Both the position numbers and the translations under genes were made by a program. The notes under the pieces are model-generated. The model was given only the letters and a program-made list of their open reading frames with translations. It did no database searches and had not been told where the DNA came from. Below, in pieces: positions 53,771 to 64,000 of a stretch of DNA of 64,000 nt (positions within the stretch are counted from its first letter, which is position 1; each line of letters opens with the position of its first letter). The DNA is taken from NCBI RefSeq assembly GCF_902459465.1, contig NC_047065.1:1918309-1982308 (forward strand). The letters are read 5' to 3'. The DNA is from Asterias rubens (taxonomy: Eukaryota > Echinodermata > Asteroidea > Forcipulatida > Asteriidae).

Positions 53771-56700
53771 TCAGCACGCCACAATGTTCTTCACCGCTCC
53801 TTCAATATCTGGGAATTTAAATTCATATCCACTCTCAATTGTCCTTTTAGGAATAACTTTCTGTCCTTCCAGGAGCATCACTGCTCTCTCTGAACCAAAC
53901 ACTGTCTTGATGGCAAAACCCGGAGCTGGGATAATTGCAGGTCTCCAGAGCGCCGAAGCAAAAGCCTTAGTGAACTCCCTGTTTGTTATGGGTGAAGGAG
54001 CTACCCCATTAAGGATTGCAGGGGTGTTGGGATTCTCGATAGCATGGACGAATATACCAGCGATGTCATCGATGTGAATCCATGGGAAGTACTGATTGCC
54101 TGAACCGAGGACGCCACCAACGCCGAGTCTGAACGGCCAGATCATCTGCTCAATAGCACCACCTCCACGTCCGAGAACCAAACCTAGATAAGAAAAGAGC
54201 AAACATGCTCAAGGCTTAAATTTTACACTGCAGGCCTGATCTGATACTTAACAGAGGCAACGAAGGCGATTGCCTCCATGCCCCTTTGTCATTGCCTTGT
54301 TGCCCTTGAAATGCTCCAGTAGCAATTTACAATTTCCTCATAGGGTGCTCTTTACCAAGGAGACAATGCCTTGGTGCCATTGCCCTTTCTAAAACAAAGC
54401 ATACAGGCTTGCACAGCAATTACTATGGTCCCCTGGGCTTTTGCTGTGGTGCCCTTTGCAAAGTTCCAATACAAGTTTACATTTTCCTTGTTGAAGTGCC
54501 CCTTACCAGAGGGAAATTGCTGCGCCCCTTCAAGAACCAAGTCCACGGCCTGATTTTTGGTGGACTTTCTTTCTCTCAGCAAGTAATTATTAATGTTAAC
54601 AGTAATAAGCAGTCATAAATCCTCCAAAATCTAACTCGGGAAGTTGTCCGAGTTTGTAGGATAACGTAGGGCCAGAAAAAGGGTTGTCTAAAGGCTTGTC
54701 CAAACATTTAGGTGTTGAGTTTCAGAGAGGGTACACAAGATTCTCTAGCCGTCAAAACCAGGGGCTTAAAGACTATTTATTTATTTATTTCGGCTCATTT
54801 CAGTAAAAAAAAACAGTTTTTAGTTTTAACTAAATAATTTTTTTTGAATAAACTCCTTTCACAATCTTTTCAATTTTTTTTAAAAGAATAAACTCCCTAA
54901 GGTGTTTCCAGCAATCAAATAGTTATTGCTGTTTTGTTTTTGTTTTTTCATAATACCATAAACTTACCTATCCTAACAGTAACATGTCTGACATGATCGT
55001 GAGTCTCAGGCAGAATGGAGCTCTCCTCCCAAGCAGCACATAATCTAGCCAGTTCATTGGCGTGTCCCCCATGGCTGTCCTCTGTGTATTCATCTGTCAG
55101 GCTTGGGGCGTAGTAACCTTCATAAAACAATAACATGGTTTGGCGATGTAGTAACTTTGAAGTATGAACCCATCAAAACAGTAGCGAAACCAGGGCCCAA
55201 TTTCATAAAGCTGCTTAAAGGGAAGGTACACGTAATTACTCAAAGCAAATATTAACTTAAAAACTGACTTGGTAACGAGCATTGGAGAGCTGTTGATAGT
55301 ATAAAACACTGTGAGAAACGGCTCCCTTGGTAGTAGAATAGATTTTGAAATAGAGGTAATTTCTCACTAAAATAACAACAGACTTCTAGCTTGAAGTCTT
55401 TTATTCCTATCTGAAAGCACACAAATTCATCCAACAAAGGTGTTTTTTCTTTCACCATTTTCTCCCAACTCCGATGACCAATTGAGCCCAAATTTTGTTA
55501 TTTTAAGGTTTGTTATTTTATGCATATGTTGAGATACACACCAAGTGAGAACACTGGTCTTTGACAATTACCAATAGTGTACCTTCCATTTAAAGGAGCT
55601 GGACACTATTGATAATTACTTTCTTGGAAACAAGCAATGGAGAGCTGTTGTTAGTATAAAACATTGTAGGAAACTCCATCTGAAGTAACATAGTTTTTAA
55701 AAAAGAGGTAATTTCTCAATCAAACAATAAAAGATTTCTTGATCGGGCCTGAAAGCACACAAATATTTTCTTTCCTTATTCTCTTGCTGCAACTTCGATG
55801 ACGGATCGACTCAAAATTTAGGTACAGGTATACAAGGTAAACCCCCCACTTGGGGTTTTTACCTACCTACAGCAGATGAGGACACAAAGACCGTGGGAGG
55901 TTTGTTAGCCTCGGCGATGGCCTTGACTAGTGTTGCAGTCGTCTTCACACGACTATCTGTCACCTCTTTCTGAAACTCTTCAGTCCATCTGAATGAAGAT
56001 CGAAATAAAACAAAGAAATAATTGTTTTGATCGAGGTTCAATATCCTGGCTTAGCTTACTGCGGAATTTTGTGCTTACATAGCCCTTTAAAGTAAAAATC
56101 TCTGTGGGCATAAGCATGACATTCTACAGTAAACAGAATCATGAAATTGGGACCTGGTCACTACCTCTATGCAACAAAACAGGGCTAATTTCCATAGAGC
56201 TGTTTAAGCACAACAAATTGCTCATGTACCATTTGTGACTGGTTTGGTATCCTGGTCATTTTGCTGAGCAGGAAAATGGTTAGCAGTATTTGCTGCTTAA
56301 CCAGCTCTATGAAATTGGGCACAGATTTGAGTAGATGTAGAACCCCCATGTCTTTTTTTATATGTCAATTCTGATGAAATAATATTATCAAGTTTCACTT
56401 GAAATCTGGTCACACACAATGTCTTCCAGTGTTGGCTAATTGGCTCAGTGGTTTCTTTCCCTGCCTTTCACCTCTGTAGACCCTTGTTCGAATCCTGCCT
56501 CAGATTGGAGCCTTGCATGTGGATTGGGTTTTCAGTCCTTACCTGACTGCGTGGGTTTTCCCTCTTTGGGGTTTTCCTCCCACATCTAAAACGGAACTTA
56601 TCTTCTTGTTCCTTATCCGTCCTGTTATTGGTGCTAATTGTGCTGTTGGATGTGCAATCAAATAAAAAGTTTTCTAAACTAACTTTCAGTCTTATTTGCT

Positions 56701-58708
56701 GTTTCTTTGCCGATTTACCTTTTTAAAGGGTTAAGGATGTTCTCCCCTGACAAACTGACTACTGCATCACAAGCTGGTAACCCTTTGGACTTCAAACGAT
56801 CCTGGGTTTTAAAAGAAAGAAAAAGTTCACATAATAAAGGCTCCAAACAAAAGCTTATCAAAGTCTCACTTGCCTTATGGTGCATGGGTCCCTTAGGCAT
56901 GAAAAGATCACTGAAACCTGACAGTAAAAACGCTTTTATAAGACATTACAATTTACATCTGAAAGCAATTGTTCCTTCAAATAAATTTGAAGTGATATTC
57001 TGGAATCGTGCAAATCTCAGGAATATTTAAAAGAATTATTCTGTTTCCTGTTACAGTGTAGACTCTTTAACTAGGGAGTTGTACTTCTTTTTTGAAGTTT
57101 TGTCATCTTCGGGCACCCCTGTTACTGGATCTAGTTACAGTGGATGATTCTGTTTCTTTCACACAAAGATTCCCAAATAATGTTCAAACAATGTGTAAGA
57201 CTTGCTTGCGTGTGCGCTATATAAGTGAACGGTGGGCATTGTAAACAGACAGCGCACACGCACTGACTTGTAACATCCCTTTCTCAGAATGTTTAAGTCC
57301 AACTCGGCTCCACAGGTTGTCAATCCAATAGGCTGGTACCTTCGGTTCAGTGCTTGGTGACCAAAAAATAATTTCTCAATGGTGTTATGAAATGATTCAT
57401 TAGACATTGAGGATTAAGTTTGTGCTCCTAGAATTTGGGGAAGAGGGTTACGTCGCAACTACTGGGTCTATTGAAAGCTGAGACTAACCCATGAGATTTT
57501 ATCCTTCCCTGGTGTGCGAGAAACGAGTAAGACACTGTGCCCCCTCTGGGTAAGTAACCTCTTAACGGCTGTTCCTATAAAGCCACTCCCTCCTCCTGTA
57601 ATCAATAAAAGTAAATGCATTAATAAACAAAGTAATAAGAAATTCTGAATCATAGAAATGTTTTAGTAGTTTGTTCTTACTCCTTGTTGTTTGGGGCTGC
57701 AGGCCGTTTGTACAGTTTGACAGTAGACACATGGGCGTTCGGACACACTCGGACCCTACCTACATATGCCCGATAATGTTGAAAATGATGAAAACAGTTG
57801 TTCAGAGATGCCAAGTTCAGAGGCCAGCTATGCGTGAGATTTTTCAACCCCCCCCAAAAAAATTTTTTTACTGACTTACCGAATCACCGCCCGGGACAAA
57901 AAAATATATTACATAACAACTTTTTCTTTTTTTCATAAAATTATTTGTGGAGAAAAATGTTTTTCAAAAACCTCTTTAGTATACTTAGAACTCACATTAG
58001 GTACACATATTTTCCCCAAAACGATAAATTTCTCGCTAAAATGATGTTCAAAATCCTCTGTTCACCACCTCTCGTAGAGCGCATTCAACGAATTTGCTAA
58101 GAAATCGGGACAAACTTGTGCGAAATTCACGTTTTGCGCTTTTCCGAATTGCTGAATTGTTGGCTGAATCTTCTGATAGAGCAAAAAGCGTGCGCAATCT
58201 TCAAATTTGCGCTCCGTTTGCATGCCAGCTCAAAACTGCGTGCAATCTGAAGATTGTGCATTATTTTCTTTTTTTCCCGGTCTGCCCTCAACAATGCGTG
58301 AGAAAATGGTTGCAGTGCATGAGAGTGTGAGAAAGAACCCTAAATGCTCGAGTCTCACGCCTAATGCGTGAGACTTGGTAGGTCTGGTTGTTGAATGTTG
58401 GTTCCAGTTCCAGTTCTAATCCCTACCTCCATGGTTGAAGTATTACTTTTTTACAGAATACAAACAGAATCGTGAGAATGAGACGAGATCGTTTATTTCT
58501 TCCTCCATGGTTACACGTACATACAGCCTTGGGCTGCTGACAGTCAAAGAAGACAGACAGACTTACACACCTATACAGCTTCTGCCGTTAATATGGTTTG
58601 TAATAATACTAGCATTAGCAATGAAAAGATGGTGGAATAATTGTGAGAAAATTTTCTTCACGAAACTGATGCAACACTCTTTCTTCACTTACCCAACAAA
58701 ACCAACAT
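53771..58708 (-). CDS. SDR39U1: SDR39U1, epimerase-family short-chain dehydrogenase, 6 exons
   Basis: Atypical extended short-chain dehydrogenase (SDR39U family, related to bacterial YfcH); substrate unknown. Exons: 58708-58693, 57595-57489, 56801-56719, 55988-55867, 55117-54968, 54183-53771; all phases agree; 296 residues (human about 293). The first exon is only 16 bases (MLVLL plus one base) and completes the Rossmann start MLVLLGGGSGFIGTA across a 1.1-kb intron. Further marks: DAVVSLSGENILNPLKRW, VLGRGGGAIEQM, YFPWIHIDDIAGIF, LNGVAPSPITNREF and LLEGQKVIPKRT. The C-terminus ends KNIVAC. The exon starting 55117 uses an AAG acceptor. Introns hold family A and family C repeats. Confidence 0.94.
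54231..54411 (+). mobile_element. Short element, family C
   Basis: caggcctgat at the left and gcatacaggcttg at the right, with the internal gtcattgccttg and ccaaggagacaatgcc, in an SDR39U1 intron. Followed at 54430-54555 by the related gctgtggtgccctttgcaaa repeat. Confidence 0.7.
55214..55593 (+). mobile_element. MITE, family A subfamily
   Basis: Ends cttaaagggaaggtacacgt and gtgtaccttccatttaaag, an inverted pair different from the main family, but the interior (gagctgttgatagtataaaa, tcttttattcc, gatgaccaattgagccc) is related. A further truncated copy abuts it at 55590-55850, and an internal piece is at 61828-62060. Confidence 0.7.
57660..58420. other. SDR39U1 intron 1, repeat-like
   Basis: Contains two similar stretches around atgcgtgaga (about 57827 and 58296) and a good-looking donor at 57879 that leads to no open frame. 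I see no gene. Confidence 0.4.
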
Positions 58709-59844
58709 TATGGTGATGTGTGGAGCTTCTTCGCAGTCAATAGAAGCTCAATTAATGTTCTTAAAGCTTCCCTGTTGTTTCTAACAATAACTTTACGATG
58801 TTTCATAAAGTTATTTTTGAAACAAGTCAAGTCGGGCCCAGACATCACACATTTTCTACCTCATTCCCGTCTCAAGTTACATCATCATAACAATGCACGC
58901 ACGACGGCTGTTTGATGATTTTTACAACCATGAACCAACGGCTGTTTAAAAAGGGTTCAAACGAAATGCACGCGTTTCGCGTTTCATAGTGAAATGTACT
59001 GATCCTATTTAGATCTCATTTGAAGGGATTTAATTTTTTTTTCCGGGTAAACTTTCCAAAAAGAAACTATAACAAATTGATTATTAAAAGTCAACAAAAT
59101 CAACCTAGGTCAACAATTAATATTACTCCCCCCACCACTTCAGTACCTCCATCTCTTTCAAGAAACTACTTGATCCTTCTTTTGTTTTCAGCTTATACTG
59201 TTTTATGTAAGGAGTTTCTTTTCTAACACACAATCTTAGATATTAATGGACAAGAAAAGAATTCATGTATACTTTGATGGCCTGGATATTTTATTCGGAA
59301 ATATACAATTGTTTATCAGTTACAAATAATTCAAATATTTCATATGTTGTCACTTGGGCATGCAATTGTTTAACTCTGGGGTTCCTCATTAAAGCATGGA
59401 TATAAGTTTTATTTTCTTCATCCACACTGTTAAACCATGGTTAAACAAACTTTATCAATTCTGGGGTCGATATTTCACAAAGAGTTAGGACTAATCCTAA
59501 CTTAGGACTAGTCCTAGGAGATATGAAAAACGTATGGCTAGTCCTATAAAGTTAGGACGAGTTAACTCCTCCTAACTCGAGATAAGACTGGTCTTAACTT
59601 TTTGTGAAATCCACCCCTGCTTCCATAAAAAACAGCTTCTAACTTAAATGTCATTGACCCTAAATAAAAAAAGGCAAAAGTTTTTGCAACATTTTAAAGA
59701 AATTGCTCAGTAAAATCTCATTCATAAAAATTGTTTCCCCAATTGCAAAAAAAGAAATATTAAAGGCATTTTGGCAATCATATACGACTAAAGTAGGTTG
59801 CCTATTTATATTAAATTTTGTTGTTGTTGTTGCTGGTGGTGTTG
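58709..59844. other. Region between TANGO6 stop and SDR39U1 start
   Basis: Minus-strand AATAAA candidates for TANGO6 at 59408-59413 and 59290-59295. A ~150-bp fold-back repeat is at 59464-59618. The SDR39U1 promoter should lie just above 58708. No other gene. Confidence 0.5.
59464..59618. repeat. Fold-back repeat rich in 'gttaggac/gtcctaac'
   Basis: ggggtcgatatttcacaaag at the left and ttttgtgaaatccacccc at the right are inverse, with several tandem and inverted copies of gttaggact inside. MITE-like; I recall similar elements in several marine invertebrates. Confidence 0.7.
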
Positions 59845-62800
59845 TCATGGCAACACGGTGATCTTCTTTGTCAGAGTTTGTTTAGGGAACATGAAGTCTC
59901 TCATAACTGTATCAATTTCTTCCAGAGCTAGCTGGCAATGTAAACGGATTACGTCATCTTTCTCGATGCTTAGCGCCAACTTCAGACCGCGGTAGATGTC
60001 CCTCATAACATTTTCAAGAACCTGAAATAAATATCATAACAAAGTACATTTTGAAAATAAATTACATTTTCTTTTTGAAAATTATCATGTTTCTTTTTCC
60101 TCAATTTTAAGAGTATTTTTCAGATTCTTTAGAGACTAACGGATTGAAATTAGCAGAAATTAAGTTATGAATTTTTGCATAAAATTTGTTTTTACCCTGC
60201 TAACACATATGATTTGAACCTCCTCTACCTCGGTGGGCTGGTAGTATTTATCTTCTCTAGTAATACAAATGCCATGGGTTCGAATACACCCCAAGTTATC
60301 CATGAAGGCCCTGACACTATGGCCTCCTGCCCCTCTCCTAATCCTGGCCTTGGTGCCCATTCAAAGCATTCTTATAGACTTTCAGATTATCCGATGGTAG
60401 TGCCCTTTGCTAAAAACCAACTAGGCCTTAAATCCCATAGGATAAAAACAGTATTATCCCATGGTAAACAAATGTATCTGTTACATACAACTGATGGCTT
60501 GGCTCAAAATCCTCATACCTTCAATGCATCCTTCCCAAGCCCCCTGAGAAGGAGGGTGAGTACAAGAACACATGACCTTCTGACCTCAACCTGGGGGTCA
60601 CTCTTTAGGATGGTCATCAGGCAGTTCAGAACCTGTTTGTTAAAAGCAAAAATGAGCAGATTTATAAATTTCACAATTCATGATTTGTCTTTATTTTCCC
60701 CTATTATTCTTAATCTCTAACATTTGTTTTACTGATTTTGACAAACAACAAAAGCAGAAACGATTTTGACGTGAAGAGTTCTTTTGTCTACGCTATCTGA
60801 TACGTTTACGTCTCATGACTTGGGTTTGAACAAAAAAAAGATTGACTAGAGCGGGACTTGGACTAACGACCTCCAGTTCAACAAGCTGGCGCTCTCTACC
60901 AACTCGGCTATCTAGCCTTCTGTTGGTGATCTCCCTATTAAGTCAATATCTTTGTTCTCTATGTAGAATTATTTCTGAAGATATGCAAATGTTAAAGATG
61001 AAAAACAATCAAAAGGGTAATATTTAAAATTGCGTCTCTCTTGCAATTGTGTTGGAAAACTGTTCAGGTTTATTTCAGTTCGAATACTACTTTTGTTCAT
61101 ACCTCATGAAGATTTGGACCAAGTGAGAATCGTAACAGTTTACAGACATCAGCCATGTTGGACAAGCTGCTCGCCCTGATCACAGCATCGGTGTCCTGTG
61201 CTCCTTGTAAGAGTGTACCCAGTAATGTGTTTGCATAGCGGGGTACCAGCTCACCTATCATAATAAAATAACAATAATCATTTTTTTAATAATCGCAGGC
61301 TGATATCTTAAATTGTACCTTCTTGTAAAGTCAGAGTTTCCGAAGAGTTTGGGAATTCATTTATCTATATATCAAATGTGTTTGATTGAATTGGGCAAAA
61401 AGTGATACAAGACTACAATTGCTAATCAGAATTTCAGTCAAATTTTTAACGATATCTAATGTGACGCTTTACACAATGGTAACAAAAGATAACATCCAAG
61501 TAGAAGGCAACAGTGAACAAAATTCTAAGAACTTTGGGAAAAATATTTTAAATTTGAAGACTAAATGTTCAACTAAGGACTTACCAAGTGATCTTATGGC
61601 TCTAACTAGAGCTTCTCCGAGTTTGACTCTTGTCTCTACTTCTCTTTTCACTTTCTTCTTGCCACCAACAAACTCCTCACAAAGATGTGGAATTACTCTT
61701 TCTGGAAACACATCTGCTACACATGAAAGGGCCTGGGATAAAAAGGAAGACATTTTTGACAATAACTCTTCTACTTTGTCATACAATTTTGGATTTGCTT
61801 TTAAAACAAGAGCCCAATTTCACAGAGCTACTCAAAATAATTGTAAGCATAACAACCGACTGGTAACAAGCAAGGGAGAGCTGTTGATAGTATAAAACAT
61901 TGAGAGAAACAGCTCCCTCTGAAGTAACATAGTTTTTTGAGAAGGAGGTAATTTTTCACTCAAATACTGAAGCCTTTTATTATGCATCTGAAAGCAAACA
62001 AAGTTGTGCAAAAAGGTTTTTTATCTTACATTATTTTCTTGCAACTTCAATGACCAGTTGAGCCCAGATTTCAAAAAGAAATGCTTTTAATTCTATTTGC
62101 CAATGAAATACATTAAAAATTAGTGTTAATTTTGTTTTACCTGAATGGCAGAGAGATAGATATAAGAATCTTCATGACTAAGATTCTCAACAAATATTCC
62201 CAGCAGCATATCTTTCTTCTGCATCGCCTTGGAGTCTCTGGCCAGCAAGAGCTTCCCAAGGACCCTCAGGGCATGGCCTCTCGTCGGCAAAAGAGGATCG
62301 AAGAGTTCTTGAAAAGCCTCATCAAAGTTCTTACTGACAGCTGGCTCGTCGTCGCTGTGTTGTGAAACCGACGAGTTTGGTCTTTTCTCATTCATTGCTA
62401 TTCTGGAAGACTCTGCATTGGATTCAACTCCAGGACGTGAGGCACCATCCTCGTAAATAAGATTTCTATCTATCTGGACATTCCTTTTTTCTCCGGGAGT
62501 AACAGGGTCTTCCTTGCTTAGCAAATTGTCTCCAGCAGTTTTCTTAGTCCGATCTTCTATCTTAGAAACTTTTTCTCTGTCCATTGTGAGCTTTGATTTT
62601 AAATCCTCAGTTGCTTCCTTCATCGATTCCGACCAGACAGCACCGTGGGTTGCTATGGCGATGCGGAGGTCAGTTGCCGTTCTCTGGAGAGGCTCTATTG
62701 GGTGGTCATGTGATATTTTCTCCAGTGATGGCAGAAGGTTCATGAGTGATTCACGGTTTTCGGAAGTAACCTTTTTCTGTTCACAAAAGGAAAATTGACA

Positions 62801-63933
62801 ACTTTTAAGTACCTGTTCACTCCGACTCTGATTTCTTAACAATTATACAGGACTGGAATTTCTTCTTCGAGAGGGCAAGGCCATTTTCACTTTGCAAAGA
62901 GCACTTGCATTAGAAAAAATCTTAACGTCTATGCAAATTTGGGACACCAAGGCCAAGACCAGGGCAACAGAAGCCATTGCCTTGTGGCCTCTGTGTAATG
63001 GGAGACTTTCTGGGACGATAGAGGTCAGCAGACTTACCGGGTAAATCCATTGTTCTCAGAATTATGCACATGTTCAGAACTACGTACACAATGGAAATTT
63101 ACCCGGTATGTCTGCTGCCACCTAGCGTTGGAAAGTCTCCTATTCCAGGCCTTGGTCTTGAATTTGCCCTCTAACACAAAATAGTAACCACAAACAAAGA
63201 CATTGACCAAAAGGGAAATCCCCAACATAGGACTAGAAAACTAAGTTGGTAGATGGCCGACATGTTAATCCGGAGGTTGTTCGTTTAAATCCCGCACAAT
63301 TTGTTTTGTTCAACCCCAAATCATAGAAATAAATTATCCAGACAGTTTCCTTGTTTGATATAATTACTTACAGTCACACAAGTTTTGGCTTACATACTTG
63401 GCACTGAAACATGGGAAAAACTTTTGTTTAACTTAGAGTAACTATAGATATAAATATGAATATTAAACTTGCGGGTACAACCATGGGTAAAATCTCTTTT
63501 GAAGGAGTAGTGGCTCTGAAAAGAGCCGGTTTGGTCTCAACGTTTCGAACAGTATACTCTGCTCGTCTTCTTTTTTGTTTAAGTGTTAACTGTTACATAC
63601 CTCTAAATCTCCACGCAGTATTGCCGATACTAATCCAAGGGCAAGTGTCAACGTCTCGGTTTCAAACACATCGCACGTTTCCCCCTGGCAATCCAACGAC
63701 GATGCAGCACGATCCAACGTCGCACGAGCAAACTCCAACATCTGTGAAGTATTCTCTAAGACAGCGGGCCCAAGATTCTCGCAGAGCTTAGATAAGATGG
63801 CCAGGACTTGAAGAGAGTGCTGTATATGAGTGACTTGAGTGTCTTGGTTCTCTTCTATGTTGAGGAAAATGCGAGAAGGGTCAGGATCTTGGGGATCTTT
63901 GGATGATGGTCTTGAAGTGATTGATGTTAACTC
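59845..63933 (-). CDS. TANGO6: TANGO6 (TMCO7/RTP1-like), C-terminal part, runs off the right edge
   Basis: Transport and Golgi organisation protein 6; ARM/HEAT-like with RTP1 C-terminal domains. Exons in window: 63933-63601, 62776-62141, 61732-61585, 61254-61103, 60632-60519, 60021-59845; phases agree; about 520 residues (human total about 1094), so the 5' half lies beyond 64000. Marks: LFDPLLPTRGHALRVLGKLL and DSYIYLSAIQALSCVADVFP (first RTP1-type region), RRSCVLVLTLLLRGLGKDAL, RLHCQLALEEIDTVMRDF and the terminal KKITVLP (second). The 636-base exon carries a long hydrophilic stretch of about 100 residues (SKLTMDREKVSKIEDRTKKT ... SVSQHSDDEPA) before the first conserved block. The last residues match the human C-terminus closely. 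Confidence 0.92.
60815..60960 (-). repeat. tRNA-derived SINE (family 2) in a TANGO6 intron
   Basis: Minus strand GGCTAGATAGCCGAGTTGGT with a decayed B box (GTTAGTCCAAGTCCCGC), and the shared flank tgttggtgatctccctatt. Confidence 0.65.
63005..63145. repeat. Fold-back repeat
   Basis: ggtcagcagacttaccgggt and acccggtatgtctgctgcca flank a short centre; outer bases gactttctgggac and gttggaaagtc also pair. A related stretch is at 722-835. Confidence 0.6.
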
Positions 63934-64000
63934 CTGAATAACAATACAAAATAAATAGATAAATTTCTTCCAGGAGTAATACAACTTGACAACGTATACT

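Noticed and set aside
57879-57900. Strong donor as the end of SDR39U1 exon 1
   Set aside because: The preceding sequence has a stop in the needed frame and no ATG; the 16-base exon at 58708 fits the conserved start.
60175-60720. 181-codon plus-strand ORF
   Set aside because: It runs antisense over a TANGO6 exon and intron and shows no recognisable domain.
61386-61895. 169-codon plus-strand ORF
   Set aside because: Antisense shadow of the TANGO6 exon 61732-61585 plus repeat sequence.

Overview
The window is nuclear DNA from an animal. Genes are split into many exons with GT-AG introns, there is one AT-AC (U12-type) intron, protein families are metazoan, and introns are packed with SINEs, a LINE fragment and many short inverted-repeat elements (MITEs). 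The repeat style, especially the ~400-bp TTAA-flanked family and the elements ending in 'aattgggccc', resembles what I know from echinoderms, most likely a sea star. That taxonomic call is from memory of repeat families and is inference.

Five protein-coding genes can be read exon by exon, and the four complete ones have exon phases that all agree. (1) AP-1 complex gamma subunit (AP1G1), minus strand, coding exons 20145-3903, with a 5' UTR exon near 28.1 kb and a probable alternative first coding exon at 25.3 kb. (2) An E2F4/5-type transcription factor, minus strand, 37813-32032, with an AT-AC U12 intron. (3) A secreted EGF/CUB protein, plus strand, 39951-51099, built from three repeats of an exon trio and ending in a Thr/Pro-rich, acidic, RGD-containing and then basic tail. 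(4) SDR39U1, minus strand, 58708-53771. (5) The C-terminal half of TANGO6, minus strand, 63933-59845, running off the right edge.

The most unusual element is a tandem array of nine intron-containing tRNA-Ile(UAU) genes or near-genes at 47.7-49.4 kb. It lies antisense inside intron 9 of the EGF/CUB gene at about 193-bp spacing, with two alternating spacer types and oligo-T stretches after each copy.

Other notable structure: a 13-copy 62-bp minisatellite in an AP1G1 intron that contains the terminal inverted repeat of the adjoining MITE; a 5'-truncated LINE with a 12-bp target duplication that carries a short element inside its ORF with its own duplication; a MITE inside another MITE; and a perfect 18-bp hairpin.

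The genes are not a pathway. AP1G1 works in clathrin-coated vesicle sorting at the trans-Golgi, TANGO6 in Golgi organisation, E2F in cell-cycle transcription, SDR39U1 is an epimerase-like oxidoreductase, and the EGF/CUB protein is extracellular. AP1G1 and E2F lie in tandem on the minus strand; E2F and the EGF/CUB gene are divergent with a 2.1-kb gap; the EGF/CUB gene and SDR39U1 converge; TANGO6 and SDR39U1 lie head-to-tail.
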